A stretch of 33,553 bases of DNA, from positions 1-33,553 of the forward strand of contig CALZFA010000005.1 of the NCBI GenBank assembly GCA_945644815.1. The letters are read 5' to 3'. Below, piece by piece: positions 7,605 to 15,105 of this stretch. The notes below the pieces were generated by a model. It saw only the letters and a list, made by a program, of their open reading frames with translations. It was not told where the DNA came from and searched no databases. Made by a program: the position numbers and the translations under genes. This stretch comes from an uncultured Clostridia bacterium. GTDB lineage: Bacteria > Bacillota > Clostridia > Peptostreptococcales > Anaerovoracaceae. Each line of letters starts with the position of its first letter. Position 1 is the first letter of the stretch.

Positions 7605-9806
7605 TTATGATTTTGCTCTGTAAACATGCAATACACCATCAATATTTCTCAGATTTCTTAGTACTTTCTGCATTTCCTGTGTGGAGGAAATAGATAGTGT
7701 TATTGTCATAGTCAGGCTTCCGTCTCTGCCACTTTTTGCATTTACGCCTGAAAGATGAATGTCCATATCCTCACACACCCTTGATATGTCAGAAAGCATT
7801 CCCTTTCTGTCATTTCCTACAATGCATATATCTGCATTATAGGACTTTCCTACCTTTAAATCTTCCCATTCCACCTCTATAAAACGAGCTTTTTCGTGTT
7901 CGGGAAGTGATGTTATGTTGGAACAGTCACAGCGATGTACTGATATGCCTCTTCCTTTTGTAATAAAACCCACTATTTCATCACCGGGTACCGGATTACA
8001 GCATTTAGCCAGCTTTATCATCAGGTTATCCGCACCCTTAACGATTATACCGGGACTATCCTGATTTCTGCGCTGAATTTTTGCTTTTCTTGCTTCAGCC
8101 GCTTTTATTTCATCGATGACCTCTTCATTGGTCTTTACCTCTGTCTTGGTTTCTTCGGCATAATAGTTGAACAGCAAATTGCAGAATTTGCTTACAAGGG
8201 TACCTCCATTGGAAAGCTGCTGATATGCCTCGTCAGGACCGGCGAAATTCATTGCTTTAAACGCTCTGCTGAGAAAGGCTGATTTGGCGCAGAGTGCCGG
8301 ATCCATACCTTTTTTTCTTATATATTTATCTACTAAGTCCTTGCCCTTATCAATATTGTCGGATTTATTTTCCTTTTTAAGCCATCCTCTGATCTTATTT
8401 CTTGCATTAGAGCTCTTTGCTATCTTCAGCCAGTCCACACTCGGTCCTGCTGAATTGGCAGAAGTTACTATTTCTACAATATCACCGTTCTGCAGAGTGT
8501 AGTCGATGGTCACCATCTTGCCGTTTACCTTCGCTCCTACACACTTACATCCGATGGCTGAATGAATCTTAAAGGCAAAATCAAGGGGCGTGGAACCTGC
8601 CGGAAGCTCTATTACATCGCCCTTTGGTGTGAAAACGAATACCTGACTTGCAAAAAGATCCATTTTCATAGTCTCCAAAAAGTCCTTTGGATCATTGATG
8701 TCCTGCTGCCACTCCAATGACTGCCTTAACCATGCAAGTTTAATATCATCACCTGTGGAGTTTCCTGATGTATCGCCCTCTTTATATTTCCAGTGAGCAG
8801 CAATACCGTATTCAGCAACCTGATGCATTTCATAGGTTCTTATCTGTATTTCAAAAGGCTCACCATTGTCACCTATTACTGTAGTATGCAGAGATTGATA
8901 CATATTAGGCTTAGGCATGGCAATATAATCCTTAAATCTGCCGGGAATCGGTTTCCACATGGTATGGACTATGCCTAAAACTGCGTAACAGTCTTTTACA
9001 TTGTCAACAATTATTCTTACAGCTATCAGATCAAAAATTTCGTCAATCTGCTTGTTCTGCAGTTTCATTTTTTTGTATATACTGTAGTAATGCTTTGCTC
9101 GCCCATAAATATCGTAATGAAGATTCATATCGTCAAGGGCATCTTTAATCTCGCCGATAACTGTGTTTATGGTGGCTTCGCGTTCCTCCTTGCGCTTATT
9201 TACCTTTTGCTTAAGTTCTTGGAACTCCTCGGGATGGAGATACTTGAGCGCCAGATCTTCAAGCTCAAATTTTACTTTGAAAATACCCAGTCTGCTGGCA
9301 AGAGGGGCATAAATATCTAATGTTTCATTGCATTTTTCAACAATTTTTTCAGGCTTCATATATTCCATTGTACGCATATTATGAAGTCTGTCCGCCAGTT
9401 TTATAATAAGAACTCTGATGTCTTTTGACATTGCAAGAAACATCTTGCGGAAATTTTCTGCCTGAATCTCTTCTTTTGATTCAAACTTTATGGCGCCCAA
9501 CTTTGTTACTCCGTCAACCAAAAGCGCAATCTCTTCATTAAAGTCGGCAACCAGCTGTTCTCTGGTATAATCTGTATCCTCAACAACATCATGCAAAAGC
9601 CCACCGACGATAGTAGCCTCATCCATGCCCATTTCTGCAAGAATGTATGCAACCTTTATAGGGTGAGTAAAATAAGGTTCACCACTTTTTCGAAGCTGGC
9701 CTTCATGCAGATTTTGTGCCGTATCAAATGCTTTTCCTATCAATTCGGTGTCATATTTAGAATTAATGCTCAGTATTTTTTGCAAAAACTCGGCTTTTGA
9801 TATCAT
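7605..9806 (-). CDS. rel: Bifunctional (p)ppGpp synthetase/hydrolase (long RelA/SpoT homologue)
   Basis: This 733-residue long RSH protein makes and degrades the stringent-response alarmone (p)ppGpp on stalled ribosomes. The HD hydrolase domain (about 30-180) is intact, with GGLLHDVVEDT and LADRLHNMRTM, so hydrolysis is expected. The synthetase domain (about 230-350) has GRAKHYYSIYKKMK and FKDYIAMPKPNMYQSLH. Next come the TGS domain (VFVFTPKGDVIELPAG, about 385-450), a zinc-finger region (CCNPVPGD and HRCDCSN), and a C-terminal ACT/RRM domain (about 660-733). The ATG at 9806 has AGGAG 9 bases upstream. It lies 42 bases downstream of secDF with no terminator between them. Confidence 0.97.
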   Translation of the reverse strand: MISKAEFLQKILSINSKYDTELIGKAFDTAQNLHEGQLRKSGEPYFTHPIKVAYILAEMGMDEATIVGGLLHDVVEDTDYTREQLVADFNEEIALLVDGVTKLGAIKFESKEEIQAENFRKMFLAMSKDIRVLIIKLADRLHNMRTMEYMKPEKIVEKCNETLDIYAPLASRLGIFKVKFELEDLALKYLHPEEFQELKQKVNKRKEEREATINTVIGEIKDALDDMNLHYDIYGRAKHYYSIYKKMKLQNKQIDEIFDLIAVRIIVDNVKDCYAVLGIVHTMWKPIPGRFKDYIAMPKPNMYQSLHTTVIGDNGEPFEIQIRTYEMHQVAEYGIAAHWKYKEGDTSGNSTGDDIKLAWLRQSLEWQQDINDPKDFLETMKMDLFASQVFVFTPKGDVIELPAGSTPLDFAFKIHSAIGCKCVGAKVNGKMVTIDYTLQNGDIVEIVTSANSAGPSVDWLKIAKSSNARNKIRGWLKKENKSDNIDKGKDLVDKYIRKKGMDPALCAKSAFLSRAFKAMNFAGPDEAYQQLSNGGTLVSKFCNLLFNYYAEETKTEVKTNEEVIDEIKAAEARKAKIQRRNQDSPGIIVKGADNLMIKLAKCCNPVPGDEIVGFITKGRGISVHRCDCSNITSLPEHEKARFIEVEWEDLKVGKSYNADICIVGNDRKGMLSDISRVCEDMDIHLSGVNAKSGRDGSLTMTITLSISSTQEMQKVLRNLRNIDGVLHVYRAKS

Positions 9807-9848
9807 TAGCTGTAACTCCTGATTCTGGTTTAAATTATCCGGTCTGTT

Positions 9849-12059
9849 TTATTTTCTTGTTTTTTTGGCTTTTGATGCAGTAGCTTTCATATACTTTGAT
9901 GTCTCTTCGTTTCTGCAAAGTTCAAAGTAAATTGGGCTGCATACAAAAATTGATGACAAACATCCTACTACTACACCTATCATAAGAGGAATAACAAATT
10001 CTCTTATGGACGCTGACACCATAATGCATAGAGGTATCATGACCACCAAGGTTGTCAGTGATGTCATAATAGTTCTGTTAAGAGTCTGATTAAGACTTCT
10101 GTCTATATTGGTTTCGTTATTATCCTTGTTATGAATACGTTTGTTTTCCCTAATTCTGTCAAATATTACAATTGTATCGTTGATAGAATATCCTACCAGA
10201 GTAAGAATAGCAGCGATAAACGGATTGTTTACTGTAAAGCCGAATATTGCATAAAAAGCAATTACCATAAGCACATCGTGAACAACGCCTACAACGGCAG
10301 AAAATCCGTATTTCCATGATTTAAATCTGATTACAATGTAAATCAGCATACCTATAGCAGCAATAATAACTGCCTTCAGAGCATTTGCCTTAAGTTCGTC
10401 ACCTACGGATGGTCCAAACTGCTCTGAAGCAAGAACATCATCCTGAGTGACACCATACTTATCTCCCAGAGTTTCTATAATTTCTGTTCTTTCTGCGTTC
10501 TCCAGTGATTTAATTGTCTTTATAACGATCTGTGTATTACCTTCTCCTGCATAAATTATAGTAGGCTCAAGCTCGTAGTCCTTAAGTGTATCCTTTACCT
10601 CATCAATATCCACTTGCTTGCCCATTTCAACCTGAATGTTAGTTCCTCCGGTAAAGTCAATACCGTAATTCATGCCGCCAATTATCATAAACAGAAGTCC
10701 TATTACAATAATTGAAACGCTGATAATATAATACACTTTTCTATGTTTGATAAATGAGAAAGTTTTATTAAGCATCTGTTTTGGCGAACCGTCTTCATTA
10801 ACTCCAAAATACTTATTTTTAGAGAACTTTTTGCTCAGTGCAAGAAGTGAAATAAACAGTTGTGTTATTACTACCGCCGTGAAAATACTAAATACAATAC
10901 CTATAATAAGTGTAAGCGCAAATCCTTTAACAGAGGTCGTGCCGACTTCATAGAGAACTACAGCTGCAATCAAAGTTGTAATCTGTGCATCAAGCACTGT
11001 AGTTAGAGCGTTCTTAAATCCTGAATCTACAGCTACTCTGATAGATTTTCCCGCCATAATTTCTTCTTTAATTCTTGCAAAAATAATTACATTTGCATCT
11101 ACTGCCATACCGATGGAAAGAATAAGTGCTGCAATTCCCGGGAGTGTGAGCACTACTCCCATTCCCGCCATAGACCAAAGGAACAACACTACATAAAGCA
11201 GTAAAGCTATATCTGCTACAAGACCCAGCATCCCGTAGAATACCAGCATAAGTACAAATACTAAAGCAAGCCCTATTGCACCTGCAACGATGGATTTATC
11301 AAGTGCATCCGTTCCGATTGTTGCTGTCTGCACAGATGACTGTATTTCAACCAGTTCAACAGGAAGAGCTCCTCCGCGTATTAGGGCAGCAGTAGTAGAT
11401 GCCTCTTCTTTTGAATAGTTGCCTGTAATTTCACAGTTTCCACCGCTTATTACACCGTCTCTTACTCCCGGATGTGTAATTATCTCATTGTCAAGAACAA
11501 TACCTATTTCGTTCGATGCCATCCCATCAATTGTCGGGGTAACTTCCTTATTGAACGCCTTCCTTGTGCCTTCTTCGAAAAGTGAAGCACCTTCACTGTC
11601 AAACTCAAGAAGAATTTTATAGTTACTTCCGTCTGTAGCAATCTGTGCGTCTTTTACATTGCTTCCGTCTACAACAACTGTTCCGTCAGCAAGTATAAAG
11701 GTCAGTTTTGCAGTCTTTCCTATTGCCTCGATTGCTTCATCTGCATTGTTCACACCAGGTATTTCAACCCTTAATCTCTTATCACCTTCAATGGTGACAG
11801 AAGATTCTGCAACACCCATCTGATTAACACGGTTGTCCAGAACTGCTCTTGTCTGATCCATTAGATCTTCAAGTTCCTCACCGGTGGCATCGGTCTGGGC
11901 TTCCATAACCACATATACGCCGCCGTTAATATCCAGACCGTACTTTAATGCGTCTTTTACTGAATCAACATCTCCTATTCCAAAGAGTGTCACAAACCAG
12001 CCAAAAACAAGTACAATGATTACCAATAAAGCCAGTCCACGTTTAAATTTTAGATTCAT
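9849..12059 (-). CDS. secDF: Fused protein-export membrane subunits SecD-SecF
   Basis: This is a single 736-residue SecDF polypeptide with twelve expected membrane helices. It uses the proton gradient to help pull secreted proteins through SecYEG. The SecD half has the first helix plus DING-type GLDINGGVYVV motif, an extracytoplasmic domain (about 60-250), and a membrane core with AVDANVIIFARIKEE. The SecF half starts at about 440 and has GIDFTGGTN and SINDTIVIFDRIREN, the paired RND-type motifs. I chose the second ATG (12059), because GAGAGG lies 10 bases before it. The upstream ATG at 12077 has no ribosome-binding site. It begins the operon that runs to rsfS. Confidence 0.96.
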   Translation of the reverse strand: MNLKFKRGLALLVIIVLVFGWFVTLFGIGDVDSVKDALKYGLDINGGVYVVMEAQTDATGEELEDLMDQTRAVLDNRVNQMGVAESSVTIEGDKRLRVEIPGVNNADEAIEAIGKTAKLTFILADGTVVVDGSNVKDAQIATDGSNYKILLEFDSEGASLFEEGTRKAFNKEVTPTIDGMASNEIGIVLDNEIITHPGVRDGVISGGNCEITGNYSKEEASTTAALIRGGALPVELVEIQSSVQTATIGTDALDKSIVAGAIGLALVFVLMLVFYGMLGLVADIALLLYVVLFLWSMAGMGVVLTLPGIAALILSIGMAVDANVIIFARIKEEIMAGKSIRVAVDSGFKNALTTVLDAQITTLIAAVVLYEVGTTSVKGFALTLIIGIVFSIFTAVVITQLFISLLALSKKFSKNKYFGVNEDGSPKQMLNKTFSFIKHRKVYYIISVSIIVIGLLFMIIGGMNYGIDFTGGTNIQVEMGKQVDIDEVKDTLKDYELEPTIIYAGEGNTQIVIKTIKSLENAERTEIIETLGDKYGVTQDDVLASEQFGPSVGDELKANALKAVIIAAIGMLIYIVIRFKSWKYGFSAVVGVVHDVLMVIAFYAIFGFTVNNPFIAAILTLVGYSINDTIVIFDRIRENKRIHNKDNNETNIDRSLNQTLNRTIMTSLTTLVVMIPLCIMVSASIREFVIPLMIGVVVGCLSSIFVCSPIYFELCRNEETSKYMKATASKAKKTRK

Positions 12060-12125
12060 ATTACTAAAACCTCTCATTATAAAAATCTAATAATGCACAA
12101 AATCCGGCATTTTATTTTACATTCT

Positions 12126-12175
12126 ATTGTACTACTTTTTGGGTTTATATACAAGTAAAATCGTCTGTTTTTCAA
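12126..12175 (-). promoter_or_regulatory. Candidate promoters for the secDF-to-rsfS operon
   Basis: Two overlapping sigma-A-like matches are visible on the minus strand. One is TTGAAA (12175-12170), 18 bases, TATATA (12151-12146). The other is TTGTAT (12154-12149), 17 bases, TACAAT (12131-12126). They lie after the yajC terminator and 67 or more bases before the secDF ATG, so they would start the long downstream operon. Neither is perfect, and both could be used. Confidence 0.5.
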
Positions 12176-12202
12176 CATTATTTAATGCTTTCTCCTTCTT
12201 TA

Positions 12203-12237
12203 CTAACTAAAAGAGGACAGCTTAAATGCCGTCCTCA
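12203..12237 (-). terminator. Intrinsic terminator after yajC
   Basis: On the minus strand GAGGACGGC and GCTGTCCTC form a 9-base-pair stem (one G-T pair) with loop ATTTAA (12236-12213), followed by CTTTTAG. It sits 39 bases after the yajC stop and before the secDF promoters, so it should separate the tRNA-Leu/yajC unit from secDF. The T tract is short, so read-through is likely. Confidence 0.7.
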
Positions 12238-12275
12238 GCCTTATTAATTCTTATTTCACACGATTGAAGCCCTTT

Positions 12276-12665
12276 TTATTCATTCTCAGAAGATGATTCC
12301 TGAGCTTCCATTTCTTCTACATCCGATGACTTTCTCAGTCTTTTAGGCATAATCTTCTTAGGCGCTTCTTCTTGCACATCGTCAACGGATTCTCGTCTAG
12401 GTGAAGCTTTTGTGACCGATGAAACAGACCATCTCATCATTTCAAACTTGACCTTGTCGGCACCAACCTGAATGATAAATGATTCGTCCTTGGTCTTTAC
12501 AATTTTACCGCAAATGCCTCCTATTGTAACTATTTCGTCTCCTACCTGCAGGCTTTTTCTCATGTCCTGAATCTGTTTGTCTTTTTTCTTCTGAGGCCTG
12601 ATCATTAAGAAATACATAACTACTATTAAAAGCAATAAAGGCACCAACTGAATCAAAGCATCCAT
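12276..12665 (-). CDS. yajC: Preprotein translocase accessory subunit YajC
   Basis: This 129-residue protein has a single N-terminal membrane helix (residues 5-22, LIQLVPLLLLIVVMYFLM), then the family hallmark MIRPQKKKDKQ. A small SH3-like cytoplasmic domain follows (GDEIVTIGGICGKIVKTKDE). YajC associates with SecDF in the holotranslocon. The C-terminal 45 residues are a charged, low-complexity tail rich in Glu, Ser, Arg and Lys. The ATG at 12665 has AGAGGAG about 9 bases upstream. It lies 41 bases downstream of tRNA-Leu with no terminator between, and upstream of secDF as in many bacteria. Confidence 0.93.
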   Translation of the reverse strand: MDALIQLVPLLLLIVVMYFLMIRPQKKKDKQIQDMRKSLQVGDEIVTIGGICGKIVKTKDESFIIQVGADKVKFEMMRWSVSSVTKASPRRESVDDVQEEAPKKIMPKRLRKSSDVEEMEAQESSSENE

Positions 12666-12706
12666 ATTTTTTCTCCTCTCAAGTGTGATTTAATTCTTTT
12701 TTTAAA

Positions 12707-12793
12707 TGGTGCCGGCGATGGGGGTCGAACCCATACGGTGTTGCCACCACGGGATTTTGAGTCCCGCACGTCTGCCAATTCCATCACGCCGGC
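12707..12793 (-). tRNA. tRNA-Leu (anticodon CAA)
   Basis: The 7-base-pair acceptor stem GCCGGCG/CGCCGGC closes a full class II cloverleaf. The anticodon stem is CGGGA/TCCCG with loop CTCAAAA, giving anticodon CAA for UUG codons. A long variable arm (GGTG-GCAA-CACC) is diagnostic of leucine or serine tRNAs. The T arm is ATGGG-TTCGACC-CCCAT, and the 3' CCA is encoded at 12709-12707. It has its own promoter and probably feeds transcription into yajC. Confidence 0.97.
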
Positions 12794-12795
12794 AA

Positions 12796-12813
12796 AATGT
12801 TATAAATAACATT
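12796..12813. repeat. Perfect 18-base palindrome in the tRNA-Leu 5' leader
   Basis: AATGTTAT and ATAACATT form perfect 8-base arms around a 2-base centre, between the -10 box and the first base of the tRNA. It would form a hairpin in the precursor just ahead of the RNase P cut site, or serve as an operator. No function can be assigned. Confidence 0.6.
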
Positions 12814-12816
12814 ACC

Positions 12817-12845
12817 ATAATATCATAACAAAACAGGTTTTTCAA
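12817..12845 (-). promoter_or_regulatory. tRNA-Leu promoter
   Basis: TTGAAA (12845-12840) and TATTAT (12822-12817) are separated by exactly 17 bases, starting 7 bases past the stop of the solute-binding protein gene. This is a good sigma-A match; transcription would start about 15-20 bases before the mature tRNA. Confidence 0.75.
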
Positions 12846-12852
12846 TTAGTTT

Positions 12853-14496
12853 TTACTCATTATCTTCATTATTTTTTTCTTCTGTCAAAGTCCATCTCCA
12901 GGTATCGCAGTTCTTGTATATATTATTGAACATCGGCATCTTGTCAGCCTCAAATGTACTGGTTCCAATAAGACTCATTTTTTTGTAACAAAGTGTATAA
13001 TATGGCAATTCATCCAAAAGCAGCTCTTTAAGTTCCTTATATTTTTCCGTATATTGTTGTGGCGTATACAGCCTGTCCAGTTCGGCAGCTTTTGTAGATA
13101 ATCCGTAATTGGTATAACCCCATTCATTTTTTCCGTTAAAAAAGCTTCTGAGATCATAGCTTTCTTCAATTGTGTACCCTGTTATTAAAATGTCAAAATC
13201 CTTAGCCCTAATTGCTCGTATATATTCTGATGCAGGGAGAGATATTACCTCTGTCTTAAGTCCTAATAGCTCCAAATTATTCTTTATGATATGAGCAGCT
13301 GAACTTCTGGTTGCGTTATCCTTGCATGTAAGCACTTCAAGAGTATACCTCTTCCCATCCTTATCCTCCAATACTCCGTCTCCGTTTATATCCTTCCATC
13401 CCATTTGTGAAAGCATTTGCTGTGACTTTTTTATGTCATAGGAATACTCGGATAAGGTGTCTTTTACGCCCATAAAGTTAGGATAATATATGGTATCTGT
13501 CAAGATCCCGTCTCCCATATATGCGCCCTCAAGAATTTTTTTTGTATCAATTCCGTAAGCCAGAGCTTTGCGCATATTTTTTTTGCTTAAGTATGCACTG
13601 CTTGTATTAAAAACAAGAAACTCCACTTTGTTAGATGGAATATCAAATATCTGATAGCCTCTGTCAAGGGCAATTGACTTTCGATTTGCAGCCGAATCAA
13701 CATAACAGCTTACACTGTCTATTTCCATCATATTAGCTGCAAGGTCACGCTCCGGAAGCAGTGTGACAGTTATATTCTTCTCTGCTGCTGTTCCGAAATA
13801 ATTATCGTTTGGTATCAATTCCAGTTGTTTCTTTTTGTTATATGAATTATATTTGTATTGTCCTGTGCCGATAGGTCTGAAATCATCCTTAGCAGCAACA
13901 AAAGCTCCCGTGCCGGAATACTGCGATGATGGTACAATAGGAAAAACCAAATCATCAAGAGAACAGTTATAATTATTATTAAAATATATTGCAACAACAT
14001 TCTTGCTGCGCATAAAAGCAGAGTGAATTCTGCTAATCTTATTGTAATATGGACATTTTGAGCCTGCCGCCTTCATTGCATTTATGGTGAAAACAACATC
14101 TGATGCTTTAAGATTGTTGCCATTATGCCACTTTATACCGTCTTTCAACGTCACCTCTATAAATGCCTTTTCGGTATTTATTGTGTACTCAGATGCAAGT
14201 CGAGGTATAACACTCATGTTTTCATCATAATCATACAATCCATCGTAAATAAGTTTTGAAATGTAATAGACATCCTCGCTCTGTGAAATAACGGGATTCA
14301 AAGTATCTATTGTTTCCGAAGACAGAAAAAGGGTGTCTTGCTCAATGTACTCAATGCTTGGGTCAATATTCAGAACCTCTTCCTTATATATTTCAACGCT
14401 GGATAAAATGACGGCAAAAATAAGAATAATTATAACAACACCTATCCAGTATTTTTTCATAAAATCTAAAATTTTTGAGCCATTATTTTTTTTCAT
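12853..14496 (-). CDS. Membrane-anchored family 5 solute-binding protein (peptide/nickel type)
   Basis: This 547-residue protein belongs to the OppA/DppA-type family 5 binding proteins. It has an N-terminal LNPVISQSEDVYYISKLIYDGL region, VTLKDGIKWHNGNNLKASDV (the family signature region), and KAFAYGIDTKKIL-like helices in the middle (KALAYGIDTKKILEG). Residues 16-35 (YWIGVVIIILIFAVILSSVE) form a hydrophobic anchor. There is no lipobox cysteine, so it appears tethered by an uncleaved helix and not by a lipid. No permease or ATPase gene is nearby. It starts inside the end of coaE (14-base overlap) with AAGGG 6 bases before the ATG, so it is translated together with coaE. The ligand is unknown, and a sensor or cell-envelope role is possible. 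Confidence 0.85.
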   Translation of the reverse strand: MKKNNGSKILDFMKKYWIGVVIIILIFAVILSSVEIYKEEVLNIDPSIEYIEQDTLFLSSETIDTLNPVISQSEDVYYISKLIYDGLYDYDENMSVIPRLASEYTINTEKAFIEVTLKDGIKWHNGNNLKASDVVFTINAMKAAGSKCPYYNKISRIHSAFMRSKNVVAIYFNNNYNCSLDDLVFPIVPSSQYSGTGAFVAAKDDFRPIGTGQYKYNSYNKKKQLELIPNDNYFGTAAEKNITVTLLPERDLAANMMEIDSVSCYVDSAANRKSIALDRGYQIFDIPSNKVEFLVFNTSSAYLSKKNMRKALAYGIDTKKILEGAYMGDGILTDTIYYPNFMGVKDTLSEYSYDIKKSQQMLSQMGWKDINGDGVLEDKDGKRYTLEVLTCKDNATRSSAAHIIKNNLELLGLKTEVISLPASEYIRAIRAKDFDILITGYTIEESYDLRSFFNGKNEWGYTNYGLSTKAAELDRLYTPQQYTEKYKELKELLLDELPYYTLCYKKMSLIGTSTFEADKMPMFNNIYKNCDTWRWTLTEEKNNEDNE

Positions 14497-15088
14497 TTTC
14501 TACCCTTTCAATAAGGCTGTCAATCTGCCTGTATAGTTCTTCTAAAGTACCCGAATTATCAATAATATAATCTGCCAGAATAATTTTTTCATCATCACGA
14601 AGCTGATTTGCCATTCTGTCAAAAATAGATTGACGTTCCATTCCATCCCTTTTCATAAGACGATTCACACGTTGCTCCTGTTCACATATTACAAGCCAGT
14701 TTTCATCGGTGCAGTCATTCATACCACACTCAAAAAGAAGCGGAGCATCTAAAACAACAATACTTTCATTTCCCTGTACTTTAAGTTTTGCAATCCTTTG
14801 AAGAGTCAGTTCGATCACTTTTCGGGTGATAATTTCTTCGAGGATTTTGAGCTTTTGAGTATCATTAAAGACGATTGTTCCCAGTTTTTTTCGGTCAAGA
14901 CTGCCATCTTCAAAAAAAACGTCCTGACCAAATGCCGACATTATTGCTCCAAGTGCCTCCCCTCCTTTGGCGGTGAGCTCTCTTGAAATTTTATCTGCAT
15001 CGATTATGTGGCATCCTTTTCCTTTCAGATAAGCGGCAACCGTGGATTTTCCCGACCCCGTTCCGCCTGTCAGTCCTATTACTATCAT
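14483..15088 (-). CDS. coaE: Dephospho-CoA kinase
   Basis: This 201-residue P-loop kinase phosphorylates the 3'-hydroxyl of dephospho-CoA, the last step of CoA synthesis. GLTGGTGSGKST (residues 5-16) is the Walker A motif, and HIIDADKISRELT is the family's conserved Asp-containing strand. VVLDAPLLFECGM is the Walker B-like segment, and the lid includes RLMKRDGM. Length is typical. It lies 17 bases downstream of polA, an arrangement found in many Firmicutes, and its end overlaps the start of the solute-binding protein gene by 14 bases. Confidence 0.96.
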   Translation of the reverse strand: MIVIGLTGGTGSGKSTVAAYLKGKGCHIIDADKISRELTAKGGEALGAIMSAFGQDVFFEDGSLDRKKLGTIVFNDTQKLKILEEIITRKVIELTLQRIAKLKVQGNESIVVLDAPLLFECGMNDCTDENWLVICEQEQRVNRLMKRDGMERQSIFDRMANQLRDDEKIILADYIIDNSGTLEELYRQIDSLIERVENEKK

Positions 15089-15105
15089 AATTACTTCTTT
15101 CCCGT

